A DNA stretch of 64,000 nucleotides from contig NW_017265134.1 of the NCBI RefSeq assembly GCF_001638985.1, forward strand, positions 3,888,653-3,952,652, given 5' to 3'. The position numbers were made by a program, and so were the translations under genes. Position 1 is the first letter of the stretch. Each line of letters opens with the position of its first letter. The notes below the pieces were generated by a model. It had not been told where the DNA came from and did not search any database. It saw nothing but the letters and a program-made list of their open reading frames with translations. This document shows positions 47,100-60,088 of this stretch, in pieces. Origin of the DNA: Phycomyces blakesleeanus NRRL 1555(-) (Eukaryota > Mucoromycota > Mucoromycetes > Mucorales > Phycomycetaceae).

Positions 47100-49463
47100 A
47101 AATGTCTGACAAGTTATCTCAATAATCTTATTGTGAACAAGTATTATCCAAATATATAAATATATATATAAATAGACAGAACCACGGTTGCCAATATATA
47201 TATATATATATTTGATGAGACCTTTGAAAGTTGCAGAAAGTATTATTCTTATTCTTATTACTTATTTTAATAATATGTATATATATATACACAAAGGACA
47301 GTAAAGTTGAGCCTAAATCGTGAAATGGATCGTGTGAAAAAAAGAAACCCAAGAAGGTTTATATGATGAACATTCTAAGTTCATCCGAAAATTAATTTAT
47401 TTTTTATTTATTTTTTTTGGATAAATGTTGTACGGCATACTCTTGGTTCAGATACAGAAATAATTGCTCCACAAGAAAATCAGTATGTGAGTTTGTGTAT
47501 GTATATGGGATCCTTGAGATGCGAGAACATAACTTGAATTATAGTGGTTTATATAAGCATACTGGTACAAGAGTTGCATTTACTTAAAAAAAAACAAATT
47601 CTCTTAACAGTAGAAGAAGAAACCAGAGAAAGGATTTGAAGAGAATTACATAAAGAGCAGTATTTAATAAAAGTGGTTTTTTTATACAACAACAACAAAA
47701 AGGTCAACTACATTATTGTAGGTTAATATGTGGTCTTCAACACAAACTTTGATTAGATACAATAGGATGATAAATACAGACAGAAAAAGGTAAAATATGT
47801 ACTGTTAATATATACATAATCAAACATGGACAGATAAGATATACACTCACAAAGCTTGGTTAGCCATCTATTCACTTAAGAATCCAATACGTATGCTTTA
47901 ATAATGTTGTTATTATTTTTCTTTATTCCTTTCTTTATACTTTGCTTCGCTTGTTTCGCAATCCAATCATAGAGCGCTTTTCAAAAAAAAAACCCCCAAG
48001 TCGCAAAGTCAAAGAAAAAGCTCAGCTTTTCCAGCAAACCTTTTATTAGAGTGTATATGTATATCCGAATGCTCTTATCAGATATCTTTATAGAAACTCT
48101 CAAGGTTTCTTTTTTTTTCGCTGAGCATAACATTCTTGATTAACTTTTCTTTGTTTTCCTTTTATCCTTTTGGTTTTTTGAAAACCGAAATGAGAATGAG
48201 AATGAAATAGAAAAAGTATCGGATGCCATTTACAAAGTTGATAGCTTTGATAAATATAGCTATTAACCAGATTAGACTCGAGTTTTTCTTTCTACTTGTT
48301 TGTTTGCTTGCTATTATTACAACGTATATATATATGATGTTCCTTTTATTCAGTAATCCCGTTTCTTAGCTTACCAATAAAAGAAAGAAAGAAAGTCTTG
48401 ATGGTCTAAAGAAATCTTTCTTTTGATAAAACAAAGGTAGTAAATGTAGCAATGATAATATAAATACTAATAAAAAAGAGTACACATCGAATTTTCTTGG
48501 CAGAGATAGCTAAAAGTGGTTTATAGACCATACAATGCAGAAATATATTCATATTAAAGTTGATTCTCTCATATATATATTGGCTTGTTTCAATATTCTA
48601 TGTTATGTAATGTATGTGAGATATTTTGTATATTTTTTTTATATAAGTACATATTATTTGGCTGCTTGTTGCTTGGTTACTTGGTTACTTGGTTGCTTGG
48701 TTACTTGGTTACGTGGTTGCTCGGTTGCCTGGTTACTTGGTTGCTCAGTTGCTTGGTTACGTGGTTGCTCGGTTGTTTGCATATAAGACCAAGACTATAC
48801 AATCAACCAATATCAATGCACCTAAAATCGAGTGGAATTCAATTGGTCCCTGTCTTATTTAAGAAGAATAATAATAATAAGATATATGTATATTCATATT
48901 TAAGACAAAAAGAAAGGTTGTTGTACTGATTGATGGAGAGGCAGAGAAAAAAAAATTAAAGATTTTTCATTTCATCAATCCCTTTTTCTTTTCTGTCAGG
49001 TGTGTGAAAATCATACTGATCGTGACTGTGTTATTTACATCAAACACTATCATCTAACCCGCACACACTACCACTACCACTACCACTATCACCATCCACC
49101 CTCCTCTCTATTTCACACACACGCACACACACATTTATTCTCGTCCGACATTACATGTTAACCAATGACATCAATATTTTAATTGGCTACCACATTACTT
49201 AATGGAAACACTGTCATTTATACAAAAAAATAGAACATTTATTTAAACAATTTTTTCTTTAAAAAAAGAGGAAAATGAGAGATTATATATATATAGAGGA
49301 AGATAGGTAGATAGATATTAACTTTGTAATAAAAGTATGTGTGCTAATGTGAGAGTGTGTATGTGAGAGTGTATATAGTGCGTGGAAGGGGGAAAGTTTG
49401 TTTTTGTTTAAGAAAATAAAACAAAAAGTATAGAAAATTAAAGAAAATATAATATAACAGGAA
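47100..49463. other. Gene-free spacer with minisatellite
   Basis: AT-rich spacer with poly-A/T tracts and short AT microsatellites, plus the 8-base minisatellite listed separately. The long open frames at 48535-48929 are translations of that minisatellite and not genes. Confidence 0.55.
48663..48776 (+). repeat. 8-base minisatellite, GGTTRCTT, about 13 copies
   Basis: Consecutive units of GGTTACTT and GGTTGCTT, with variants GGTTACGT and GGTTGCTC, cover about 110 bases. The variants are interspersed in an order that suggests internal duplication of blocks. Confidence 0.85.
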
Positions 49464-50925
49464 TTAGGCAAGGTAGCTTGCAGCGACGGCAACCAATGCA
49501 AGGGTAGCAAATACAGGCTTGGCAACACCAGCAGCACCAGAATCCAGTGCAGCCTGGCTGGCACTTCCGGCAGCAATGACACCGCTGGAAGAGGCAGCCG
49601 AGGAAGAGTTGGGACCAGCCGAGGAAGGACCAGCAATGCCTGAAGAAATACCGGCAGAAGAAGCAGCAGAGGGCACGGCAGAAGAAGTGGCGTTCTTGAC
49701 GGGAACGCTACCTTCCTTGTACGAGGCTTGACCAGAACAAGCACCGACGGTGGTGACACTGTAGGCCTTTTGGAGAATAGGCAAGATACGAATGGCAGCG
49801 TCAACAGTCTTTTCGTAGAGATCGTGCTCGAGAGACACACCACCGACAGTAGAGGTGGCAGCATTGTTGGCCCACTGGGTGGCGTTACCGTCGACCCAGC
49901 TTTCCTTGAATGAGGTGCTCTCGGCAAGCATCCAGTCATCGGTATCGTGGTTCCAGATGACGGCTATAATAATAAGATTGTTAGTTATAATGTTTGAATG
50001 AAGATTGATTTATATATATAAATCTACGTCTTTCTGACTTACGAGTGAAACCCAAGTTCTTTGCAATATCACGAACGCGATCATCGATATCACCATAAGG
50101 CTAATTATAGACAATACAAAATAAAATTGGTGAGTTAGAAAATAAGAGAACTTTAATGTATATATTTTTAACAAAAAAGAAACTTACAGGTCTGAAGAAG
50201 CGTGGGGATACACCAGTAACTTCCTTGATAGCCAATTCGGTCCACTTGAGCTCAGCAGCGATCTGCTCATTGCTGAGGGTGGTGAGGTAAGAGTGAGACC
50301 TAAAAATAAAAATAAAAAATGAGATAAGCAAATTTGTATACAGAAGATTATTGTTGTTGTTGCTGTTATTACATACCAGGTGTGGATAGCCAATTCGTGG
50401 CCACTGTCGAAGGCACGCTTGACAAGTTCGGGGTACTGGACGACCTGTCCACCGATCATGAAAAGAGTTGCCTTTTGCTTGGTTGTGTCGAGGAAATCGT
50501 AGAGCTTGCTGCTGAACTGGGTTGGTCCATCGTCGTAAGTGATACCCCATTGTCCCTTGGGGCATGCAACAATATCGGTTGCGCGAGTGCAGCCAGTGAA
50601 TGTCCAATCGCAGTAGGTATCACCGCTTCCAGTCTGTTTGGGACCTGCATGCATTACATGTAAATCAATAATAAAAATAAATTAATAAATTATAATTATA
50701 ATTATAGTTTTTTGTTTATTTTTTTTGTTTACCATTGCTACCGCTCTCCTTGAGAACTGGTGCGGCGGCAATGCTTCCAGCATTCATCTCAGTAACCCAC
50801 TCGGCCTTGGGGGTAGGCTTGGATCCAGAGGTAGGATATGTCTCGGTAAAAGCAAATGTTGAGGCAGTCTGGGCGTGGACGGCAGTCAATGCAATAGCAG
50901 CGATGGTGAACAATTTTGACAACAT
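49464..50925 (-). CDS. Chitin deacetylase (carbohydrate esterase 4), GPI-type, 376 aa, five exons
   Basis: Minus-strand exons are 50925-50733, 50644-50377, 50299-50188, 50100-50043 and 49963-49464. All are GT-AG, and the phases close to 377 codons. The enzyme removes acetyl groups from chitin to form chitosan, a main wall polymer of Mucoromycota. A signal peptide (MLSKLFTIAAIALTAVHAQ) leads the protein. The NodB motifs are complete: TYDDGP (catalytic D101 and metal D102), HTWSH (H151, H155; split by an intron), RFFRPPYGD near 187-195, VIWNHDTDDW near 212-221, and a later HDLYEKT. The last 90 or so residues are a Ser/Ala/Gly-rich stalk followed by a hydrophobic tail (VFATLALVAVAASYLA), as in a GPI anchor signal. 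It would thus be a cell-surface enzyme. The exon 4/5 junction gives FTPVIW. Confidence 0.93.
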
Positions 50926-51015
50926 GTTGATTATTGATTTCTACTTTTATTGGAGAGAGAAGAAGAAGAAGAAGATGGGTTGAAAGAGAAGTAAAAGATA
51001 TTGATTTTTTTGGGT

Positions 51016-51030
51016 CCCTTTATATACATA
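51016..51030 (-). promoter_or_regulatory. TATA-like box of the chitin deacetylase gene
   Basis: On the minus strand TATATAAAGGG lies about 95 bases upstream of the ATG at 50925. This is the same string as in the PPR promoter. Confidence 0.5.
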
Positions 51031-54000
51031 TCTTTTATATCCATATAAAGTTTAGAAATTTATTTTTATTTTTGATTTTATTCCCGTCAGGTTGAATGCT
51101 TGTACAAAATATTAACATTTTTTTATTTATACGTATGATATATATAAATATGAGATCTATTATTGTATTATTTAGCTAGCTGGTTAGTTTGTATGATTTT
51201 GTATTTGTGATGGCTGGTTTTGGTTATTTGGTTGGTAAGACGAGATGAATTCCAGGAACAACCAAAATAAAATAAAATAAAATAACCTACATAAAAAAAG
51301 AAAGAAAGGCTGTGTATAAATATAAGAATATATATAAATATAGAAATAAATATAAAAATGTCCAATTTTGATCTATATTATACTCAAGCGTAGGTGGGAC
51401 GGATAGTCCATCGATTGGCTATGGTGGCAAAACTGAGCTTTCTGATGGTTATATTTTAGGTAATTCTAATTCTGTCAATGCCTATATTTTATTTCTGTCT
51501 TTTCTTTTATATACATACTTTTAAATTTATATACGTTTACATTAACATTTAACATTTACATCTATACACAGATACACACAAGTAAATGTCCGTACACCCA
51601 CACACAAAGATAGAGAGTAAAGATGTGTGCAGTTATGTAGCCACAATTGATGCTTGTTTAATACATCACAATCGTGAACAGAATATATATATAAAGAGTA
51701 GATATCAAACTTGAACTTGATTTCGATCTTTGTGTATCCTCTACAGCATCACAATAGTCAATAGTAGTAATGGCAATATTTATCAAATCCCCATTCTTTT
51801 TTTTGTAAATATCTATCTTTCTCTCTTTGGTTATTTTGTCTGTGTCATTCTCATATTTTTCAAATACTAAATAGAATAATATCTATACTTTTTTTTTTAA
51901 AAAAAAAGAGAGGGTATTTGCTCAAATTACTTTAAATGTGGTTTCTAAGCAACCAAAGTTGGCTTAAACTTTTTTCATTTTTTTTTCAATTGAATATTCT
52001 TATTCTTGACAAGATGGCTGAATAGGCTGAAGAAATGGCTGAATAGGATAAATGGCAAGGTGACAAGATGACAAGATGGCTAAACTGAATACAAAATTAT
52101 CATTATCATTACTATTACTACTAGTAAAAAAAACGTTATTAAATATATTATTATTAATGATAATGATAATGATAATAATGATCATGATCATGATCATGAT
52201 CATGATAGGCGCTGGTGTCGATGCTGAGGCTTATGTATAAATTTGTACTTTATATTTTATATTATAAATATATAAATATATATATATTACTATGACTACT
52301 GCTATTAGTAGTAGTAATAGTAGCAGTAATAGTAGTAATAGCTTTTACTATTTTACATATATATATTATATATGATTTATAATATTTTGTAATAATAATA
52401 ATAATAAAAAGATGGCTATTATTATTACTAAAATAAATAAATAAATAATCATTGCTGAGCAAGAAGCGCAGTGAGATCCATCATTACGCCGCCAAAATGC
52501 TTTAGCGGGCACCATCTATATATACTTTATGGATTTGAATCGAATAGAATCGGACAGAATAGAATTAGATTTAAATCAATTGAACCGAATTGAACCGAAA
52601 TGAATTCAATTCAATTCAACTTAACTGAAATGAACCGAAATGAACTGAGCAAGATAAATTATATATATATTATGTATATGTATATGTATATGTATATTAG
52701 GCTGCGCTTGCTTACATACAACAGCCAATCATCCAAAAAAAAATGCTGTTTAGTTTCCAATTGGCGTGGGAATAGATACATATATAGATAGATAAATAGG
52801 TAGATACGTACATAATATGCATACATTCATAAGTACATGGATATTATTTATTTGATTTCTTTAGGCTGGTTGATCGCAGCCATTTGTTTGGGTGATTAAG
52901 ATGTGTGGCAAAATGAAGATCAAAGAGTTGCGTAGTTGAAAACAAAAAGGTAATAACAGCAACAACAACAACAACAGCAGCAGCAGCAGCAGCAAGGCCA
53001 AATCAATGTTTTTTTTTTCTTATTCAGTCTCATGGCTGGTTAATCTTTGCTTCTTTGGTTCAAAATGAGATAAAAGTCTACCATGGCGTTATGCATACTA
53101 CAAATATTCAAACATATATATGTATATGTATTCTAATATGTATGTAGATTCTAATACATGTGCATATGTACAAACGCACACACTGCACACACTGCACATT
53201 GTATTTTGTATTTTGTGTGTGAGAGTATGGGTGCAAGTGTGTTGTGTATGTTGTGTGTGTGTGTATGCTGTGAGTGCAAAAAATATTAAGTGCATGCTAG
53301 TATCCCATTTTTGGACGCGTTTATATCTCACACAAGAACATATATATGTCTATACACACATAATATTTTTTTTTCTCTTCATTTCCTTTTACCGGGCAAG
53401 TACATTTAAAGTACTACTATGATTCAAACCCGACTTTCTCCCTCTCCCTCTCCCTCTCTCTCTCTTTCTTATAACCATTCATACATTCAAGCGCACCTTT
53501 GTCTTTCAGCCGATCAAACTGATCCTAATTACAAATATAAAGGATATCTACTGACAGATAAGACACATATAGATATATAGAAAGACAGACAAACCAATGG
53601 ACAGATATATATAAATATACTTGTATATATAGATATTATAATAATAATACTAATAATAAAAGTCTATTTTAACCGCTATTATAATACTCGACACACACAT
53701 AAGTATTAAGGAACTTTTTGCTTAATAAAGTATATACACATATATTTCACTTATTAATACTATAATTACTATTTACCCTTTGATAATTATCATTATAAAG
53801 AAAGAAGTAAGCCTCAATTTCGTTAAAGTATACTTCTTGTAGACAACACGTCAAATACACGTATAGATACATATATGTATATATTTATACAAAAGAGGCT
53901 TGGGGTGAATAAAAGGGTGATAAGTAGATGTGATATGAGTTACTGAATCAAATATGGTATTTTAATGTATGTATATATAATTCAATCCAGTAATAATAAT

Positions 54001-55034
54001 AATAAAAAAGGGTCTCACAAATCAAATCAATAAAATATTTATTTGATACATTTTACACTCTATTTTTATAATATTTACTGTATTACTTATACAGAGCCTT
54101 GTAATATATAATACTATTTGAAATGAGAGAAGAGAAGAGAAGAGAAGGGTGGAAAGAAAAGGAAAATCATGAACACCAACATCTTATAAGCCCCATGTTT
54201 AAATACACAAAACCTATTAGACTGTAACACACCTAGGCACACAAGAGCACAAAAGCACAAAATCTCTATCTCTATCTCTTTTTTAAGCATTTTATTTTTT
54301 TACAGAATGTAAGAAGGTGAAATGAAGATGAAAAAGGGTTATGAGAAAGACATGTATTACCTTTACATCTATACTTCTTTGACAGTAATAAAGATGTAAT
54401 AAAATATATAGATATCTAATACTCGTCTATCTTCGTAAGCTATTCTACATATATTTACATATATATTACACCCTATAGACAATATAAGAAACAGAATCTT
54501 TTTGAAAGGAGGCTTGGGTTATGAAAGAAAAAAAATATACATATATAAAAAGGGTACGTTTGTACTCTGGGTTTTATTGGGTGCAGTCTATTGTACCACA
54601 TACCGCAGCTCATACTATTTACCAGGGTTACTTCCCATGGTTAAACGTATTAACCAACAAAGTGGTACAAGGCATATGCCAACATACGATAGCGACCAAA
54701 CTCAGCCACCCAAAAATAAAAATAAAAAATGGAAAAAATAAAATTGAAATAAAGGAATAAAATGAACACAAGCTCAGTGGCAGGGTCGGTTCAATGTAAC
54801 ATAACAATATATATGATAGACACTGCACTACAGAAATATGTATAAAATGTATTATAAAACTACAGAATTGAATAACGCGTAAAGATGAATGAAAGAAAAA
54901 TCGTATACGTGTATTTTATATGTTTATACTTTTTTATTTTTATTATTTTATAATTGTATTGTATTGAATTGAATTGAATTGAGTTGAATTAAATTAAATT
55001 AAAAGGAAACAAACAAAAAAACAAAAAAAAAAGC
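51031..55034. other. Gene-poor spacer with many microsatellites
   Basis: Four kilobases without a supported gene. It contains GATAAT/GATCAT arrays (52155-52207), CAA/CAG arrays (52956-52994), AATTG-like arrays (about 52590-52640 and 54958-54998), GTGTGT stretches near 53210-53270 and an AGAAG array near 54127-54147. The open frames here are repeat translations. A stretch at 54530-54720 is slightly less AT-rich but matches nothing known to me. Confidence 0.5.
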
Positions 55035-56145
55035 TTATTCATCGTCCACAACAGTTGTCTCCAGGCCTAAGTAGGGGGATAGCCAAAAGACAAAGACGGA
55101 GACAAAGACGGAGGCAAAGACGGAGATGGAGAAGCCAGAAGATATGTAGATAGGTAAGGAGTACATGATAATAGATAGACAATAAACACGCACACACAGA
55201 AACATATACAAATATATACATATACATAAATCACACAACAATACCCATAGCACACAGAGTGGATAGGGTAAAAGTAAAGACAGATACATATTGTTGTGAT
55301 GTGATATATGATATGTAATGATATGTAGTGTATTGTAGTATGGTGGTGGGGGAAATGATGAGTTAATCTTGATCGCTTCATAGATAGGAAGAACAATCCG
55401 AGAAAAATAATATTCATAATCATAGTATACTCTCGTTTTGTTCTTCCAACCTCTTGCGCATTCATACTGCCGGAAGTCAGCTTTTATTACATCAATAATT
55501 AACAAAAGAACAATCATAATAAGAAAGAACATCAACAGTAACAGAAATGTATCATCACACTTCTTTAAATGTTGTAATTGTGTCTGTTCTTCTTCTTACT
55601 CTCATTCTTTGTACATAATGACTTTTATGCTTTCTACCGGACAGCGTACACTAATATCTCCTTCTCTTCCCTCCTTTATTTCTCTTTCTCTCTGTATGTT
55701 TGTGAACCACACTCTACTCACTCAGTCACATTCATACAGAGCAAACGAAAAAATACAGAGAGAAAAACAAAGAGATATATGCATATTTATTAAAAATAAA
55801 CTTACCCTTGAAACTAGGGACCGAGACAAAACTGATTTGAGAGTAGAGCTTGAATTTGGCATCTTCATCGTCATTGCGCTTGCGGGAGATCCGGACGCGG
55901 ACACGGTGAGGGACACTGCGAATACCACGAGACCAGAGCTGCTTGTTGAGAGAGGGATCGAGGCGGACGTCATCTGTTCCCATCTGCTTCTTTGCGAATT
56001 CCTTTAGTGCCTTGATTGCACAGGGGGTGCGGCGCTTGAAGGATCTGCTGTGGACGTGTTTGTGCAAATGGACAGTGTATTCACGGGTGACGACGTCTGA
56101 GAGAGTTGAACGCTTGTTGGACTTTGTGGATTGCTTTGCAGACAT
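55035..56145 (-). CDS. RPL31: 60S ribosomal protein eL31, 123 aa, two exons
   Basis: Minus-strand exons are 56145-55806 and 55066-55035, separated by a 739-base GT-AG intron; the phase closes to 124 codons. The protein shows the family signature [20 protein letters not shown], then [17 protein letters not shown] and [20 protein letters not shown], and ends LETTVVDDE. It lies at the rim of the peptide exit tunnel in the large subunit. The start MSAKQST is the first ATG and gives a slightly longer N-terminus than in animals. The single intron is long for this window, separates only the last ten or so codons, and contains pyrimidine-rich and GACGGAGACAAA-type repeat sequence. The GC-rich coding exon stands out from the flanks. 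Confidence 0.95.
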
Positions 56146-59100
56146 TGTGGTTAATTTTTTTTTATTTGGGTGAAAATGTAGTATGAGGTTGGATTTGGAT
56201 GGATGGATGGATAAACTGGATAAATGGATTGGATTATTATTATTTTTTTATCATGACGTTGGAATTTTCAGTGCCTGTTTTTATTTTATTTTAAATGTCC
56301 GTTATTTCCCATTTTCTGGGATGATTGATTTAGTTAGTTACCATGGTAATTGTTTAATATATGTATGTATACATGTATAAAATAATACAATTTTCAAGGT
56401 GCTCTACCGAAAATGATATATATGATTGTTTTTGGATAGAAACGTGAGGTTCCTTTCTTGTACTAGCAGCAAGATGATGAGTATTATAATTTTTTTCCTA
56501 CCAAAAAGGAATAAACCTTTTACTATTCTAATATATATATATGCATATTTTATTTTGTATAGACTCAGTTTTGGTTTTTGGTTTTTAATGAGAGTAAGAA
56601 GCAATAATAGTCATAGCAACCGAAGTTTCTTGCTTAACAGAGCAACAAGATAGTGAATCCAATAAAAAAATAAAAGATAGGAAATTTAAGCAATATTTTT
56701 TTTTTAAAAAAAAGAACACAAAAAAATGAATATTTGACAGTGTTCATAAGATATACAAATAAACACGCACCAAAACCAAACCCAAAACCAGAGTTTTTGC
56801 CTTGATATATTTTTCTTCTTATTCTTCTTCTTCTTCTTCTTCTTTGTTATTATTATTTTCCTTCTTTGATTCTTGAGATTCTACACTCAGTGGCTGAATA
56901 TATATAGATGTATAGACATATATATACATACATACAAGATCCTAGTGTGGTTGGAATTCTATTGTCCTACAAAGAATAAGGAACCTATTTTTCTTTTTTA
57001 TTTATTTTTCTTTCTCATCTTTGAACTGACTTTTCTTATACCTGTATATCTGTACATTATACATTTTCTGAATTATGTAGTTTTCTGTATTGTTCACCAC
57101 AATGTACTCGAGGTTCATTTCTTAATTGATATGCCATTGAAGCGCAGTAAAATCGACCAAAATTAAAAAAGAAAAAAGAAAAGAGAGAAAGGAGAAGGGG
57201 TATATTGCTATTATTATTAATAATAATACTAAGAATAAAGTAAGAGTTTGCAAAGATTACGTTTGAATAAATAGAGAACTACAGCAGATACATACAAATA
57301 CATAAGAAATTATAAATATTTCGGAAAACTACATTTTGAGATAATCGTGTCCACAAATAATTTTATGATTTTGTACCTTATTTTGTTACTTTTTATAAAC
57401 CAGCAGAAAATAAAGACACACAGGCGCACATTATAAAGGGTCTATAATTATAGGATATATATATATATATACATACAAGAAAAGACTAACAAAACCAGTA
57501 ACCAAAACAACAACAGTAACAACAACAACAAAAAACATCTATGTATCTATCTATCTTTTTATATATACATTTAATACAAAGATATCAAAGTTTTCTCTTT
57601 AAAAAAATTCACTACGAATATATACATTATGTACTCTATGGAATTCAGTATGAATACTTTGAACATCAATAATAACAGTGCAAAATACGAAATTTACATT
57701 GACTTCACGCTCCCCCTTTTTTTTGACTTTTTCTTTGGTTTCATATTCTTCCTATTCTTTTTCTTTTTCTTCTTCTTGTTATTTTGTGTGTGCGTATGCT
57801 GGTGTGCTGGTGTGCTGGTGTGCTGGTGTGCTGGTGTGCTTGTGAAATATTATTTAAGTTTAATCCAAGAATACAAATACTATATACACATCTTTTTATT
57901 TTATTTTATTTTAAGATTTTTTTCTACTCACAATATTGAAGTAAAGAAGACCAAAAAAAAAGAGGATTACCAACAAAGCAAGGCCTTGATAGATATAATA
58001 TCTTCATAATCTACCAATTTACATATAACAATGTCAAGTTACAAGTATTAGTACTCTGATTATTATTGTTATTATTATCGATGACATTAGTGGTGGTTTA
58101 TTTTGACATTTGCTACACAACTACAAAACAGATATGTATGTATAAACCTTTATCCCTCACTCCACCCTTGCCTTATTATATAGATATATAGATATATTCT
58201 TGAAATAAAGATAAAAGTCTATGTACAGAGTATATTCGTTAATAGATTAAACGAAAAATATTACTTCTTTTTTAAATATTCATATGTACATATATATATG
58301 TTAACAAGCTAGAATGGCTGTACAAATTACCATTGGTACCCGAAAAAAAAACCCAATTTTTTTTTGTAATAAACCGATTATATACACATATGTAAATAAA
58401 TGTATATAATTTTATCTGATCAACCTTGTACATCGACCAAAAAAAGAAAGAAGTCAAATCAATAAGATTCATTTAAAGATCTATTTTAATTATTGGCTAC
58501 AAAGAAGAAAATACACACACATATATATAAACTTGAACTGGGCCTGATGTTTTTTTGTATGTTAGATTATGCCAGTAATTGTTAGCCACAATTGATACGA
58601 TTCTAACCAAAAGGCTATACATATATTACTCAACTTGTATACAGCTTTTGTCATGAATATACTTGATTCGATTGTTTTTTCATAGACCTGTATAGTTGTC
58701 AATCTCTGATACCAATTTTATCTAGATAACTATCTATCTATCCTAATATATATATATTAGCGAGTGTGTTTGTGTTTGGTACACAAATAACCTTAATGTC
58801 TCTATTATTAAGAAAGAAAACCTAATTATACATTTGTTTAGAGATAGAGATAGAGATGAAGATATAGATGGTGATAGAAAGGGCAATCAAATCTCGCTGT
58901 ATTTCTCTAACATGGTCTATTAACTCTATAAATTCTATATAAAACACATCTATTGATAGCTTTTCCGAAAATAAAATAAACTCTTGTATTCAAAACTTTC
59001 TATCATTTATTTTTGTGTCCTTATTGGTACCTCTTCTTTTTACTTTTTATTTTCCTAAAGAAAAATAAGAAAAATAAGCAAAAAAAAATGTATTAATTGT

Positions 59101-60070
59101 ATGAAACAAACATATATTTATATATAAATAAAGGTATTCGGTTGATTGACTGTAAGGCGAATAAATATTTATATATCGTATATCTTTTGATTATGGGATA
59201 CACAAGATTTTAAACGGAATTTTAAAGAGCTCTTATACGCCTATACTCACCAAAAGTGCGTAGTTTGTAAGACCTTGCGATAAAGATACTAAGATCTTAT
59301 AATACTAACAAAAACAATCTCTATAGAAGCAAAAGAAAAAAGAAGAAGAGACGATGTGTATACATGAGTAATTGTGAGTACTTGAGAAATTGGCATTAAA
59401 GTCTCAAGAAAGAAAGAATAAATATACCAATATGTTTTATACATATATCTATATAAACTTTCTGTCAAAGTCTCATAGGTAAAGGATATTCCTAAAGAAC
59501 TCTTTTTTCTAGACCTCATGTTCTATGACACATTGTCTCAATAGAAAAAAAATACTCTTCTTCTTAATTCTAGTGGCAATGGAAGAAGTCTAGTCAATCA
59601 GAATCGTTTAAAAAAAGGGCAAAATATTTTGAAACTTTCATCCAATAATACGAATTACATTTTGTCCTTTTTTACCCTTTTCTTAAACTTTTAGTCGGTC
59701 CACACCATTTTTTTTAGCAAACTTGAAATTATCACAACTCGACACCTATTATACAAGTATTTCCTAATTTAAGACTTCTTCCATAAGCCAAATGTCATTT
59801 ATACTCAGGTTCATATTCATCCAATATTCAGCTTCTTTCAGCCAAAGATGAAAATTCGGCTTGAGGAAGAATTTATCGATTGATCGAACCTTTTGATTAC
59901 GTCAACCCTGTGAGTACTACGTCTTGTATATATATTTTTTGTCCTAAAGTATTTTTGCAGCCCAAATATCCATTAAGTTGGTATATGATAATTGAAATGA
60001 ATAATACAAATAAAGGCCATATTTGCAAATTTGGGAAAGAATAATTGAATGCGTAAAAAAAACGCCACAA
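56146..60070. other. Gene-poor spacer
   Basis: Almost 4 kb without a supported gene. It shows AT microsatellites, a (TTC)n run near 56815-56843, a GGATG run near 56200-56212 and the 8-base minisatellite at 57798-57844. The open frames are Phe/Ile/Tyr-rich products of base composition. Confidence 0.5.
57798..57844 (+). repeat. 8-base minisatellite, GCTGGTGT, five to six copies
   Basis: Perfect tandem units of GCTGGTGT. The period is again 8 bases, as in the arrays at 8918 and 48663. Confidence 0.85.
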
Positions 60071-60088
60071 GAAACTTTTTAACAAGGT

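Noticed and set aside
48535..48929. Open frames with Trp/Leu/Cys-rich repeats
   Set aside because: They are translations of the 8-base minisatellite at 48663-48776 in two frames.
49283..49939. 218-codon minus-strand open frame over the chitin deacetylase 3' end
   Set aside because: It is the shadow of the Ser/Ala/Gly-rich exon 5 in another frame; the CE4 motifs fix the real frame.
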